Below are positions 35,201-43,247 of a stretch of DNA of 64,000 nucleotides, piece by piece. The notes under the pieces are model-generated. The model ran no database searches and was not told the DNA's origin. It saw nothing but the letters and a program-made list of their open reading frames with translations. Both the position numbers and the translations under genes were made by a program. The stretch comes from Lysobacter soli (GTDB lineage Bacteria; Pseudomonadota; Gammaproteobacteria; Xanthomonadales; Xanthomonadaceae). Each line of letters opens with the position of its first letter. The stretch's first letter is position 1. The stretch spans positions 248,001 through 312,000 of the forward strand of contig NZ_QTJR01000002.1 of NCBI RefSeq assembly GCF_003382285.1. Reading direction: 5' to 3'.

Positions 35201-35527
35201 CGGCAGCGGCGCGCCGGCCGTGCCGCCGCTCATCGCGACCAGGAAATACTTGCCCGGCTGCACGGTCGCGGCCGGCAACACGGCGACGCCGCTGAAGTTG
35301 CCGGTGCCGGTCGCGCTGGCGTACTGCACCGACATGCCGGCCAGCGACACTGGCGTGGTGCCGCGGTTGTAGAGCTCCACGAAGTCGTTCGCGAAGACGG
35401 CCGTGCCGCCACCGCCGCCGCCGTAGACCTGGCTGATGACCACCTGCGCCTGCGCGCCGCCGGCCAGCGCCAGCAGCGATGCGAAGGAGAACAACGCGGC
35501 CGCGACGCGGCCCCTGACCCTGTCCAT
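32270..35527 (-). CDS. ExeM/NucH-family extracellular endonuclease
   Basis: This is a large secreted DNase. The 1085-residue precursor has a signal peptide (about 1-27, ending AQAQ), an LTD-like domain (about 28-165; VVISQVYGGGG, FVELYNRGTTPVSL), an OB-like region (about 215-310), and an endonuclease/exonuclease/phosphatase domain (about 480-800; DVLGVVEVEN, VLVGDFNAFEFN, LDHVLVN, SDHDPVRV). Two C-terminal DUF11-like repeats follow (about 830-960 and 965-1085). The start at MDRVRGRVAA follows GGGAAAG; a 70-residue in-frame extension was rejected. It likely releases phosphate or nucleotides or attacks extracellular DNA. Confidence 0.9.
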   Translation of the reverse strand: MDRVRGRVAAALFSFASLLALAGGAQAQVVISQVYGGGGGGTAVFANDFVELYNRGTTPVSLAGMSVQYASATGTGNFSGVAVLPAATVQPGKYFLVAMSGGTAGAPLPTPDATGPAAMAAGAGKVALVRQAAALACNGASTPCSAEQRALIADLVGYGNANFFEGAGAAPTLSAATAALRNNNGATDTDNNNADFTAGTPAPRNSGSTPTEPEPAKPRTIAQIQGSGLRSPEEGERVVTEGIVTALKFNNGFFLQAANDDGDPSTSDGVFVFTSAAPPASAAVGNRVRVTGKVEEFVPASNVNQLTITEITGATVELLETGVGLPAPVELTAAELSPAATPATLERLEGMRVSVASAVVVGPSEGRIDEDDATASSDGVFYVTLPDVPTPFREPGIGVMDAALATLPPGKNPPLFDTNPERLMVRSRGQVGAFALSADAGAQAAGLLGVLDYFGGTWALLPDTATPPTVTGGRLPQAVNDAQRDEVTVGGFNLLRFFDEVDDNNGAPTIKPEALDRRLTKTAGVICDYLKTPDVLGVVEVENLRVLGMLADRINASCASAPQYVPYLSQGNDVGGINVGFLVATRSVGAGVSRVEVREVVQFGKDATLANPDGSTSLLNDRPPLLLRATVHHDNGATYPVTVVVNHLRSLGDIDSTAPGSNGWSTDGARVRAKRGAQAAYLAGLVQQMQTANPDEKIVLVGDFNAFEFNDGYVDVLGVIKGTEAAEDQVLTYVDSPVTTPLIDGSELIADPAERYSYVFAGNAQTLDHVLVNEAVVMGASAVSVKHARINAGFAVDHFGDTSVPLRVSDHDPVRVAIRVPQFRSANLSTTASASPATLRAGEVATWTATVHNAGPDAADGAAVAFAFDANVTPAIDVPAGWTCDAPVHDAGTTTVACTLASLASQQNATFTLRTTMLALANGSVVRMAVAARSQTRDPSNADNDAVAQVTVVTAADLSVRIEGGALPVRKGAIATFLVPVRNAGPDAAVQPTLTIDGNVAVSAAAVAAPAGWSCARVATTSGFRAQCTRNASLGTNVQWFAFAIVVPERPRTGTQLEFNARVESATPDPDASDNTDTLTVAIRR

Positions 35528-35736
35528 AAGTCTTTCCCCGTTGGTGGGCGGGCCCGTCGGGCCGCCCGAGTGAGCGTTCCTCGCTTGCCCACGCCCCTGT
35601 TCGCGGACCGGCCGAGTCTGCCGCATCGTCCGTCGCGGGTATTTCACGCGGGTGACCGTCCGTCCGGGCGAACGGCGTCGATGCGCTACCCTTTTCATCC
35701 CCTGGCCGGAACCTTCCGGCGTCACCCGAGCCTGCA

Positions 35737-36621
35737 ATGACGGTCGAGAAGAACGAGCGCGAACTGGAATCGAGCATCCACACCGATTTCGAAGGGCGGA
35801 TGAGCTATTCCGGTTACCTGCAGCTCGACACGCTGCTGTCGGCGCAGCAGCGGCTGTCCAACCCGCCGCAGCACGACGAACTGCTGTTCATCGTGCAGCA
35901 CCAGGTCGCCGAGTTGTGGATGAAGCTGATGATCCACGAGCTGAAGGCCGCGATCGCGAACCTGCGCGAGGATCGCCTGGGCGAATGCCAGAAGATCTTC
36001 GCGCGCTGCAAGAACATCCTGCGCCAGCTGACCGAGATGTGGTCGGTGCTGGAGACGATGACGCCGTCGGACTACATGAAGTTCCGCGAGATCCTCGGCC
36101 CGTCGTCGGGCTTCCAGTCGCTGCAGTACCGCACGATCGAATTCCTGCTCGGCAACAAGAACGCGTCGATGCTGAAGGTGTTCGCGCACGACGCGAAGGC
36201 CGAAGGTGCGCTGCGCGAAGTGCTCGAATCGCCCAGCCTCTACGACGAGGCGCTGCGTTACCTCGCGCGCCATGGCCATGACGTTCCGGCGCGCCACGTC
36301 GAACGCGACTGGTCGCAATCGCACGTGGCGGATCCCGAATTGCTGCCGGTGTTCGAACGCATCTACGAGAACGTCGACGCGCACTGGGCCGCGTACCACC
36401 TGTGCGAGGACCTGGTCGACCTGGAAAGCCAGTTCCAGCTGTGGCGCTTCCGCCACATGCGCACGGTGATGCGCATCATCGGTTTCAAGCGTGGCACCGG
36501 TGGATCCAGCGGCGTCGGCTTCCTGCGGCAGGCGCTGGACCTCACCTTCTTCCCCGAGCTGTTCGACGTGCGCACGATGATCGGCGGCGGCCCGGCGTAC
36601 CACTCGCCACCGGCGGAGTAA
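35737..36621 (+). CDS. kynA: Tryptophan 2,3-dioxygenase
   Basis: TDO opens the indole ring of L-Trp to N-formylkynurenine using heme and O2, starting the kynurenine pathway. The 294-residue protein has the family core [32 protein letters not shown] (distal and substrate region), [15 protein letters not shown] with the proximal His, and [11 protein letters not shown]. Its length is normal. No other kynurenine genes are in view. It is followed 6 nt later by a Nudix gene. Confidence 0.97.
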   Translation: MTVEKNERELESSIHTDFEGRMSYSGYLQLDTLLSAQQRLSNPPQHDELLFIVQHQVAELWMKLMIHELKAAIANLREDRLGECQKIFARCKNILRQLTEMWSVLETMTPSDYMKFREILGPSSGFQSLQYRTIEFLLGNKNASMLKVFAHDAKAEGALREVLESPSLYDEALRYLARHGHDVPARHVERDWSQSHVADPELLPVFERIYENVDAHWAAYHLCEDLVDLESQFQLWRFRHMRTVMRIIGFKRGTGGSSGVGFLRQALDLTFFPELFDVRTMIGGGPAYHSPPAE

Positions 36622-36627
36622 GGGTCG

Positions 36628-37056
36628 ATGGCGCGCCGCGTGCACGACTGCGTCGGCGCGCTGCTGGTGCGCGACGGACACGTGCTGCTCGGCCGGCGAC
36701 GCGATGATTGCGACTGGCTCGCCGGTGCGTGGGACGTCTTCGGCGGCCACGTCGAGGCGGGCGAAAGCGGCGAGCAGGCGATCGCGCGGGAACTGGCGGA
36801 GGAACTCGGGCTCGTCGTCGAGGCGCACGACTTGTTCTATCTGGGCGACCTCGAAGGTGCCGAGCCCGAGCCGTGGCGCCTGCGGCTGTACCGCGTCGCC
36901 AACTGGACCGGCGAGCCGGCGAACCTCGCGGAGCATTCCGAACTGCGCTGGTGCGCGCTCGAAGACGCGCAGGCGAAGCTGCGCGACGCGCATCCGGACT
37001 TCCCGCGTTTGCTCGCATTGGCGGTCGAAGCCTCGGCCGCCGCCGGCCGGCCCTGA
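36628..37056 (+). CDS. Nudix hydrolase
   Basis: The 142-residue protein has the Nudix box GHVEAGESGEQAIARELAEE, with the catalytic REUxEE glutamates. It hydrolyses a nucleoside diphosphate linked to another group; the target is unknown (MutT-like or a sugar nucleotide). It lies 6 nt after kynA and is probably co-transcribed. Confidence 0.92.
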   Translation: MARRVHDCVGALLVRDGHVLLGRRRDDCDWLAGAWDVFGGHVEAGESGEQAIARELAEELGLVVEAHDLFYLGDLEGAEPEPWRLRLYRVANWTGEPANLAEHSELRWCALEDAQAKLRDAHPDFPRLLALAVEASAAAGRP

Positions 37057-37212
37057 TCGTCCCTGTTCAGCCGGATGCTGCGCCGCAGCACGGCTTTTCC
37101 GCCTTCACGTGTGTTTGACGGAAGGGGCGCGGCCCGGTAATCCTCCCCGGTCCCGTGCCGCCCGGCGTGGGTTTTCCTTTGTCAGTACTTGATCCACCAC
37201 GGGGGACACCGC

Positions 37213-38721
37213 ATGAGCGGAACCGCTACACCGACGCCCGGCCAGGCCGCGCCTCTTCCCGCATTCCCACAGACCATGGGCCATCCGCGCCCGCTGTGGA
37301 TGCTCTTCATGACGGAGTTCTGGGAGCGCTTCGCGTTCTACGGCATCCGCTGGGCGCTGGTGCTCTACATCGTCGCCCAGTTCTACGACGGCAGCGGCAC
37401 GGGCGAGACGCCCGCCAACCAGCTCTACGGCGCCTACCTGGCACTGGTGTACGCCGCGGCGATCTTCGGCGGCTACGTGGCCGACCGCGTGATCGGCTAC
37501 CAGCGATCAATCCTGCTCGGCGCGACGATCATGGCCGCGGGCCTGTTCATGATCGCGATGCCGAACCATGAGGTCTTCAAGCTCGGCCTGGCGACGATCA
37601 TCGCCGGCAACGGCCTGTTCAAGCCGAACATCTCCACGATGGTCGGCAAGCTCTACGCCGTCGGCGACGAGCGCCGCGACTCGGGTTTCACCCTGTTCTA
37701 CATGGGCATCAACCTGGGCGCGATGGTCTCGCCGCTGATCACCGGCTGGTTCGCCGAGAACGTGTTCGGTTCGCCCGACATGCCGGCCTACAAGGTGGTG
37801 TTCATCACCTCCGGCATCGGCATGCTGATCAGCCTGGTCTGGTTCTGGATCGGCCGCGGCCAGCTGCAGGGCATCGGCCTGCCGCCGGTCGGCAGCGAGA
37901 GCCGCAAGCGCCTGGCGATCACCGCGCTGTGCGCGATCATCGCGATACCCGGCATCTACTTCCTGCTGAGCATGGGCGCCGACTCGCTGCAGTGGGTGCT
38001 CACGGCGATGTTCGTCGCGCTGGCGATCCTGCTGCTGGTGGAAGGCGTCCGCGAAGGCCCGCGCCAGCGCGACATGGTCATCGCGATGCTGATCATCTTC
38101 GCGTTCAACGTGCTGTTCTGGTGCTTCTTCGAACAGGCCGGCAGCTCCTTCAGCTTCCTCGCCGAGAAGATCGTCAACCGCGACTTCGGCGGCTGGACGT
38201 TCCCGGTGGGCTGGTTCCAGTCGGTGAACTCGGTGGCGATCATCACGCTGGCGCCGATCATCGCGTGGATCTGGGTGAAGATGGGCCGCCACAACCCGTC
38301 GATCCCGCGCAAGTTCAGCCTGGGCCTGATCTTCAACGGCCTGGCGTTCCTGCTGCTGATGTTCGCGCTGTCGACGCTGGTCGATCCGCAGACGCTGAAG
38401 ATCCCGTTCTGGACGCTGTTCGCGGTGTACTGGATCCAGTCCATCGGCGAGCTGTGCCTGTCGCCGATCGGCCTGTCGATGGTGACCAAGCTGGCGCCGG
38501 TGCGCCTGGTCGGCTTCGGCATGGGCGGCTGGTTCCTGTCGACCGGCATCGGCAACAACCTGTCGGGCATCTTCGCCAGCCACGTGTCGGGCGAGACCGG
38601 CATGAACGTGCAGTCGGCGCTGTCGGGCTACACCTTCGGCTTCTGGGCGCTGGTGATCCCGGGCGTGCTGCTGTTCCTCATCGCGCCGCTCGTGCAGCGA
38701 CTGATGCATGGGGTGAAGTGA
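37213..38721 (+). CDS. POT-family peptide:H+ symporter
   Basis: This inner-membrane proton-coupled di-/tripeptide importer of the PTR2/POT family has 502 residues and about 12-14 helices. It carries the signature EFWERFAFYGIRW in helix 1 (the ExxERFxYY motif), the FYMGINLGA motif, and a late GELCLSPIGLSMVTKLAPVR signature. GGGGGA lies 6 nt ahead of the chosen ATG. It is followed by its own terminator. Peptide uptake feeds the amino-acid catabolic genes nearby. Confidence 0.95.
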   Translation: MSGTATPTPGQAAPLPAFPQTMGHPRPLWMLFMTEFWERFAFYGIRWALVLYIVAQFYDGSGTGETPANQLYGAYLALVYAAAIFGGYVADRVIGYQRSILLGATIMAAGLFMIAMPNHEVFKLGLATIIAGNGLFKPNISTMVGKLYAVGDERRDSGFTLFYMGINLGAMVSPLITGWFAENVFGSPDMPAYKVVFITSGIGMLISLVWFWIGRGQLQGIGLPPVGSESRKRLAITALCAIIAIPGIYFLLSMGADSLQWVLTAMFVALAILLLVEGVREGPRQRDMVIAMLIIFAFNVLFWCFFEQAGSSFSFLAEKIVNRDFGGWTFPVGWFQSVNSVAIITLAPIIAWIWVKMGRHNPSIPRKFSLGLIFNGLAFLLLMFALSTLVDPQTLKIPFWTLFAVYWIQSIGELCLSPIGLSMVTKLAPVRLVGFGMGGWFLSTGIGNNLSGIFASHVSGETGMNVQSALSGYTFGFWALVIPGVLLFLIAPLVQRLMHGVK

Positions 38722-38730
38722 CGATCCGGC

Positions 38731-38757
38731 CCGCTCGCGCTTTGCGCGAGCGGCTTT
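38731..38757 (+). terminator. Terminator after peptide transporter
   Basis: A perfect 10-bp stem (CCGCTCGCGC) with a TTT loop is followed by CTTTG. Confidence 0.85.
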
Positions 38758-38764
38758 GCCGGAT

Positions 38765-38797
38765 CGTCATCCCGGCGTAGGCCGGGATCCAGGCCCG
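38765..38797. repeat. REP-like element (CGTCATCCCGGCG family)
   Basis: The sequence CGTCATCCCGGC-GTAG-GCCGGGATCCAGG matches elements at 27365 and 55122. The stem is GTCATCCCGGC with an imperfect partner. Confidence 0.75.
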
Positions 38798-38820
38798 CAG
38801 ACCTTCAAATCGCGGTGCTG

Positions 38821-38854
38821 GAAAAAACAACGGCGACCTTCGGGTCGCCGTTGT
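38821..38854 (-). terminator. Terminator of marR-like gene
   Basis: A perfect 12-bp stem (ACAACGGCGACC) with a TTCG loop; on the minus strand it is followed by a run of T's (seen as GAAAAAAC on the plus strand). Confidence 0.9.
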
Positions 38855-38898
38855 GGTTTCCGCAGTTCGCATCGCAGGGTGGCCGCGCGAGCAAGGGC

Positions 38899-39417
38899 CT
38901 ACGAAACCCCTTCCGCCTCGGCCCGCAGTTCCAGTTCGTCCAGCTTGTCGAGCAGGCGGAACAGCACGGCGCGCTCCTGGTCGTCGATGCCGTCGAGCAG
39001 GCGTCGCTCGAACGCCAACGCCAGCGGCGCCACTTCGTCATAGATGCGGTAGCCGCCCTCGGACAGTTTCAGCACCGAACGACGCCGGTCGTCGCCGTGG
39101 ATCTCGCGATCCAGACGCCCCGCATCGAGCAGGCGCGCGACGGCGCGGCTCACGGCGACCTTGTCCATCGCGGTGCGCTGGGCGACCTCGTTGGCCGACA
39201 GCCCCGGATAGCGGCCTAGCACCGCCATCACCCGCCATTCGGTGATGCTGAGCTGGAATCGCTCGGTGTAGATGCGCGCGATCGTGCCGCTCACGCGGTT
39301 GCTCAGCACCGAGAGCCGGTACGGCAGGAAATGCTCAAGGTCGAGCTGGGCGTGGCCGGGCAGGGGCCCGAGCGGGCCCTGGTTGAGCTTGGGAATTCCG
39401 GGGTCGCGCGCATTCAT
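38899..39417 (-). CDS. MarR-family repressor of tyrosine degradation (predicted)
   Basis: The 172-residue protein has a MarR winged helix (about residues 32-140). Its DNA-recognition part is NEVAQRTAMDKVAVSRAVA and its wing is REIHGDDRRRSVLKLSE. The start MNARDPGIPK was chosen over an extended in-frame ATG that would overlap hppD. It is divergent from hppD, and a 24-bp imperfect palindrome sits between the two promoters. A role in sensing a tyrosine-pathway ligand (e.g. 4-hydroxyphenylpyruvate or homogentisate) is inferred. Confidence 0.85.
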   Translation of the reverse strand: MNARDPGIPKLNQGPLGPLPGHAQLDLEHFLPYRLSVLSNRVSGTIARIYTERFQLSITEWRVMAVLGRYPGLSANEVAQRTAMDKVAVSRAVARLLDAGRLDREIHGDDRRRSVLKLSEGGYRIYDEVAPLALAFERRLLDGIDDQERAVLFRLLDKLDELELRAEAEGVS

Positions 39418-39430
39418 GATGCGATGTGCC

Positions 39431-39459
39431 TTGATTATGGTTTCAGGTGAAACTATAAC
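39431..39459. promoter_or_regulatory. hppD promoter with overlapping palindromic operator
   Basis: A -35 TTGATT (39431-39436) and -10 TATAAC (39454-39459) are 17 bp apart. Between and across them lies a 24-bp palindrome (39435-39458) with arms TTATGGTTTCA and TGAAACTATAA around GG, one mismatched pair per arm. A minus-strand CATAAT (39434-39439) may be the marR -10. A repressor bound here would block both. Confidence 0.75.
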
Positions 39460-39526
39460 GGTCGTTTCCGAATGGCCCGGCCGGAAGTCCGTCCCCACAG
39501 CCGGGCCGCTATCTGAGAACAATGCC

Positions 39527-40621
39527 ATGAATGCGCAGCCCAACCTCGGCATGCAGGTCACCACGTTCGAGAACCCGCTCGGCATCGACGGCTTCGAGTT
39601 CGTCGAATTCGCCGCCCCGGCCGGCCAGGGCGAGGCCCTGCACGATTATTTCCGCAAGCTGGGCTTCACGGCCGTGCTGCGCCACAAGACGCGCGCAATC
39701 ACCGTGTATCGCCAGGGCGACGTGAACTTCCTCGTCAACGAGGACCCGGACAGCTTCGCGGCCGATTTCGCAGCCAAGCACGGCCCGAGCGCGTGCGGCT
39801 TCGCGATCCGCTTCAAGGAAACCTCGCAGAAGGTGTTCGACACCGTCGTCGGCAACGGCGGCGAGGCCATCACCGACAAGGCCGAGACGCGCGCCGTCGC
39901 CGCGCCGGTGGTGAAGGGCATCGGCGACTGCATGCTGTACCTGGTCGACCGCTACGGCGCCGCCGGTTCGATCTACGACGGCGACTACCTGCCGGTGCAG
40001 GGCGCCGAAGCCGCGCCGAAGGGTTTCGGGCTGACCTTCATCGACCACCTCACGCACAACCTCTACTTCGGCAACATGCAGAAGTGGTCGGACTATTACG
40101 AGCGACTGTTCAACTTCCGCGAGATCCGCTACTTCGACATCAAGGGCGCCAAGACCGGCCTGGTGTCCAAGGCGATGACCGCGCCGGACGGCATCGTGCG
40201 CATCCCGCTGAACGAGTCCAACGATCCCAAGTCGCAGATCAACGAATACCTCGACGCCTACAAGGGCGAGGGCATCCAGCACATCGCCTGCTTCACCGAC
40301 GACATCTACGAGACCGTCGAGGCGATGCGCGCGCAGGGCGTGGAGTTCCTCGACACGCCGGACACGTATTTCGAGGTGATCGACCAGCGCGTGCCGGGCC
40401 ACAACGAGGACGTCGAGCGCCTGCGGAAGAACAAGATCCTGATCGACGCCGACCGCGAAACGCACCAGCGCAAGCTGCTGCAGATCTTCACGCAGAACGC
40501 GATCGGCCCGATCTTCTTCGAGATCATCCAGCGCAAGGGCAACGAAGGCTTCGGCGAAGGCAACTTCCAGGCGCTGTTCGAAAGCATCGAGCGCGATCAG
40601 ATGCGGCGCGGGGTGTTGTAA
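39527..40621 (+). CDS. hppD: 4-hydroxyphenylpyruvate dioxygenase
   Basis: HPPD converts 4-hydroxyphenylpyruvate to homogentisate with Fe(II) and O2. The 364-residue protein has two VOC modules. Iron ligands are the His in FIDHLTHN, the His in GIQHIACFTDD and the Glu in IFFEIIQRKG. The ATG at 39527 gives the family length; a longer in-frame extension was rejected. Its promoter overlaps a palindromic operator. hmgA, the next pathway step, lies 0.5 kb downstream, with a DUF559 gene between. Confidence 0.97.
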   Translation: MNAQPNLGMQVTTFENPLGIDGFEFVEFAAPAGQGEALHDYFRKLGFTAVLRHKTRAITVYRQGDVNFLVNEDPDSFAADFAAKHGPSACGFAIRFKETSQKVFDTVVGNGGEAITDKAETRAVAAPVVKGIGDCMLYLVDRYGAAGSIYDGDYLPVQGAEAAPKGFGLTFIDHLTHNLYFGNMQKWSDYYERLFNFREIRYFDIKGAKTGLVSKAMTAPDGIVRIPLNESNDPKSQINEYLDAYKGEGIQHIACFTDDIYETVEAMRAQGVEFLDTPDTYFEVIDQRVPGHNEDVERLRKNKILIDADRETHQRKLLQIFTQNAIGPIFFEIIQRKGNEGFGEGNFQALFESIERDQMRRGVL

Positions 40622-40682
40622 GCGTCAGCCGGGAGGGCCGTCGACACGAGGGCATCGCCCCACGATCTGCCGGTGTTTGAGT

Positions 40683-40717
40683 CCCTCTCCCTCCGGGAGA
40701 GGGGTTGGGGTGAGGGT
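40683..40717. repeat. Left 35-bp inverted repeat flanking DUF559 gene
   Basis: The element starts CCCTCTCCCTCCGGGAGAGG and ends TTGGGGTGAGGGT. Its perfect reverse complement lies at 41079-41113. It is itself a hairpin with 9-bp arms. Confidence 0.93.
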
Positions 40718-40727
40718 AGGGAAGCCC

Positions 40728-41141
40728 ATGTCGTCCAAGCCGCCATTGCCGACACGAACCCACGCGCATGCGAAGCGGTTGCGTGGCGGCATGACGGACT
40801 CGGAGCGCGTGCTGTGGCAACGGTTGCGTGCGAGCCAGCTCGGCGGCTTCAAGTTTCGTCGCCAACGTCCAGTGCCCCCGTACATCGTGGACTTCTACTG
40901 CGAGCGTGCGCGGTTGGCGGTCGAAGTGGATGGCTCGCAGCACACGGCCGTATCGGATGCGGCGCGGGACGCCTTCCTCCACTCGCGCGGAATTGCGATC
41001 CTCCGCTTCGCAAGCAATGAAGTTCTTCAGCAACTGGACGCGGTGATCGAGGCGATCTGGAACCATCTGGACACCCCGACCCTCACCCCAACCCCTCTCC
41101 CGGAGGGAGAGGGGCTACAAGCAAAGGCGGACCCGTCATGA
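40728..41141 (+). CDS. DUF559 nuclease-like protein
   Basis: The 137-residue protein matches DUF559, a small PD-(D/E)XK/Vsr-like family, with [31 protein letters not shown] and the core [11 protein letters not shown]55 and E67 are candidate metal ligands. The start [10 protein letters not shown] follows GGGAAG; an upstream in-frame ATG lies in the left repeat. The last residues (about 118-131) are encoded by the right repeat. Its stop overlaps the hmgA start (ATGA). No function is established; it splits hppD from hmgA. Confidence 0.82.
   Translation: MSSKPPLPTRTHAHAKRLRGGMTDSERVLWQRLRASQLGGFKFRRQRPVPPYIVDFYCERARLAVEVDGSQHTAVSDAARDAFLHSRGIAILRFASNEVLQQLDAVIEAIWNHLDTPTLTPTPLPEGEGLQAKADPS
41079..41113. 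repeat. Right 35-bp inverted repeat flanking DUF559 gene
   Basis: This is the perfect reverse complement of 40683-40717. It overlaps the C-terminal codons of the DUF559 gene and ends 24 bp before the hmgA start. Confidence 0.93.
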
Positions 41142-42445
41142 CCATCACCAGCAACGGCTACCAATCCGGTTTCGGCAACGAGTTCGCGACGGAGGCGGTA
41201 GCCGGCGCGCTGCCGGTCGGGCGCAACTCGCCGCAGCGCGTCGCGCACGGGCTGTACGCCGAGCAGATTTCCGGTACGGCGTTCACCGCGCCGCGCCATG
41301 CGAACCGTCGCAGCTGGCTGTACCGCATCCGCCCGGCGGCGATGCACGGCGGGTTCTCGCCGTATCCGCATCCGAAGGCGTCGTTCCACAACGACTTCGA
41401 CGACGCGCCGATCTCGCCCGACCAGCTGCGCTGGAGCCCGTTGCCGATGCCGGAAAGCCGCGTCGATTTCGTCGATGCGCTGTTCACCATGGCCGGCAAC
41501 GGCTCGCCCGCCGCGCAAAGCGGCGTCGCGATCCACGTTTACGCCGCCAATCGCGACATGCAGGGCCGCTGGTTCTACGACGCCGACGGCGAACTGCTGA
41601 TCGTGCCGCAGCAGGGGCGGCTGCATATCGAGACCGAACTCGGCGTGCTCGACGTCGAGCCGCAGGAAATCGCCGTGATTCCGCGCGGCATCCGCTTCGC
41701 GGTGACGTTGCCCGATGGCGAGGCGCGCGGTTACGTTTGCGAGAACTTCGGCGCGATGCTGCGGCTGCCGGACCTCGGCCCGATCGGCAGCAACGGCCTG
41801 GCGAACCCGCGCGATTTCCTCGCGCCGAACGCCGCGTACGAAGACGTCGACGGCGACTTCGAACTCGTCGCGAAATTCCAGGGACACCTGTGGCGCGCCG
41901 ACATCGGCCACTCGCCGATCGACGTCGTCGCATGGCACGGCAACTACGCGCCGTACAAGTACGACCTGCGCCTGTTCAACACGATCGGTTCGATCTCCTT
42001 CGACCATCCCGATCCGTCCATCTTCCTGGTGCTGCATTCGCCCAGCGACACGCCGGGCACCAGCAACATGGATTTCGTGATCTTTCCGCCGCGCTGGCTC
42101 GTCGCGCAGGACACGTTCCGTCCGCCGTGGTTCCACCGCAACATCGCCAGCGAGTTCATGGGCCTGGTGCACGGCGCCTACGACGCGAAGGCCGAGGGCT
42201 TCGTGCCCGGTGGCGCGTCGCTGCACAACTCGATGACGGGCCACGGCCCGGACGCGGCGACCTTCGAGAAGGCGAGCGCGGCCGATCTGTCGAAGCCCGA
42301 CGTCATCCGCGACACGATGGCCTTCATGTTCGAAACGCGCGCCGTCATCCGCCCGACTAAGCAGGCGATCGACGCCGCGCATCGCCAACGCGATTACCAG
42401 GCGTGCTGGGCCGGGCTGCAGAAGCACTTCGACGCCCGGCGCTGA
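41138..42445 (+). CDS. hmgA: Homogentisate 1,2-dioxygenase
   Basis: HmgA opens the homogentisate ring to maleylacetoacetate with Fe(II). The 435-residue cupin protein has the conserved N-terminus [13 protein letters not shown], the substrate segment [10 protein letters not shown], and the iron-site region [18 protein letters not shown] with the His and Glu ligands and the downstream [16 protein letters not shown] His. Its start overlaps the DUF559 stop by 4 nt, and it may depend on coupling. It is the second pathway step after hppD. Confidence 0.97.
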   Translation: MTITSNGYQSGFGNEFATEAVAGALPVGRNSPQRVAHGLYAEQISGTAFTAPRHANRRSWLYRIRPAAMHGGFSPYPHPKASFHNDFDDAPISPDQLRWSPLPMPESRVDFVDALFTMAGNGSPAAQSGVAIHVYAANRDMQGRWFYDADGELLIVPQQGRLHIETELGVLDVEPQEIAVIPRGIRFAVTLPDGEARGYVCENFGAMLRLPDLGPIGSNGLANPRDFLAPNAAYEDVDGDFELVAKFQGHLWRADIGHSPIDVVAWHGNYAPYKYDLRLFNTIGSISFDHPDPSIFLVLHSPSDTPGTSNMDFVIFPPRWLVAQDTFRPPWFHRNIASEFMGLVHGAYDAKAEGFVPGGASLHNSMTGHGPDAATFEKASAADLSKPDVIRDTMAFMFETRAVIRPTKQAIDAAHRQRDYQACWAGLQKHFDARR

Positions 42446-42527
42446 CGTACGCGCCCGGCGCATTTGCGCGCCGTTGACGTCGCCCCGGAGTAGGCTGCCC
42501 GCCAGTCGTTCACGAGGGCGCGGTGCG

Positions 42528-43175
42528 ATGAGGATGGCGATGGCGACGGTGCTGCTGCTGGCATTGTCGGCCTGCGGCGAACGCGGGCCGGCGCAGCCGA
42601 CCCCATCGGCGCCAGCATCGGCAAAGACGGAAGCCGCGCCCGCCAGCCCGGCGTCGCCGACACCTTCGACGACACCGCCGTCGGCGCCTGTCGCACAACC
42701 CGCCGGCGTGATGCCCGCCCCCGGCGCGATCGGTTACGCCGGCTTCGGCCCCGCGCCGTTCGGCGCCACCGAGGAGCAGGTGCGCATGGCGTGGGGCAAG
42801 GACCTCACGGGCCCAAAGCCCGACACGCCCGCGGGTTGCTACTACCTCATGCCGCAGCCGCGTCCGCAGGTCGGCTATCGCATCGGTTTCATGTTCGAGG
42901 ATTCGCGCTTCGTGCGCATCGACGTGGACACGCCCGACATCGAGGCACCGGGCGGCGGCCGCATTGGCATGACCACGCAGGACATCCAGCGGCTCTACGC
43001 GGGCCATGTGCAGATGCAGAACCACAAGTACGTCGAAGGCGGCCACTACCTGCGCATTCCGAACCCCGGCGGCGGTTCGGGCGTGGTGCTGTTCGAGACC
43101 GATGCGGACGGGCGCGTGACCGCGTGGCGCATCGGCGAGCCGCCGCAGGTCGATTACGTGGAAGGCTGTTCCTGA
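42528..43175 (+). CDS. Hypothetical lipoprotein
   Basis: The 215-residue protein has a short lipoprotein signal with lipobox LSAC, an Ala/Pro/Ser-rich linker of about 55 residues, and a soluble domain (about 80-215; FGATEEQVRMAWGKDL, IGFMFEDSRFVRIDVDT, GMTTQDIQRLYAG). The domain pattern suggests a beta-rich periplasmic fold. I do not recognise it. The start 42528 gives the cleanest signal. Confidence 0.75.
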   Translation: MRMAMATVLLLALSACGERGPAQPTPSAPASAKTEAAPASPASPTPSTTPPSAPVAQPAGVMPAPGAIGYAGFGPAPFGATEEQVRMAWGKDLTGPKPDTPAGCYYLMPQPRPQVGYRIGFMFEDSRFVRIDVDTPDIEAPGGGRIGMTTQDIQRLYAGHVQMQNHKYVEGGHYLRIPNPGGGSGVVLFETDADGRVTAWRIGEPPQVDYVEGCS

Positions 43176-43247
43176 GACCCGTGTCGTGTACGCCGCATGT
43201 CGCCTCGGGCATAGAATCCAGGGATTGAGGACGTGGAGGGGGACACG

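Noticed and set aside
33732-35783. Long open frame in the nuclease region in a second minus-strand frame
   Set aside because: It has no motifs, is rich in Arg and Gly, and is a GC-bias shadow of the secreted nuclease.
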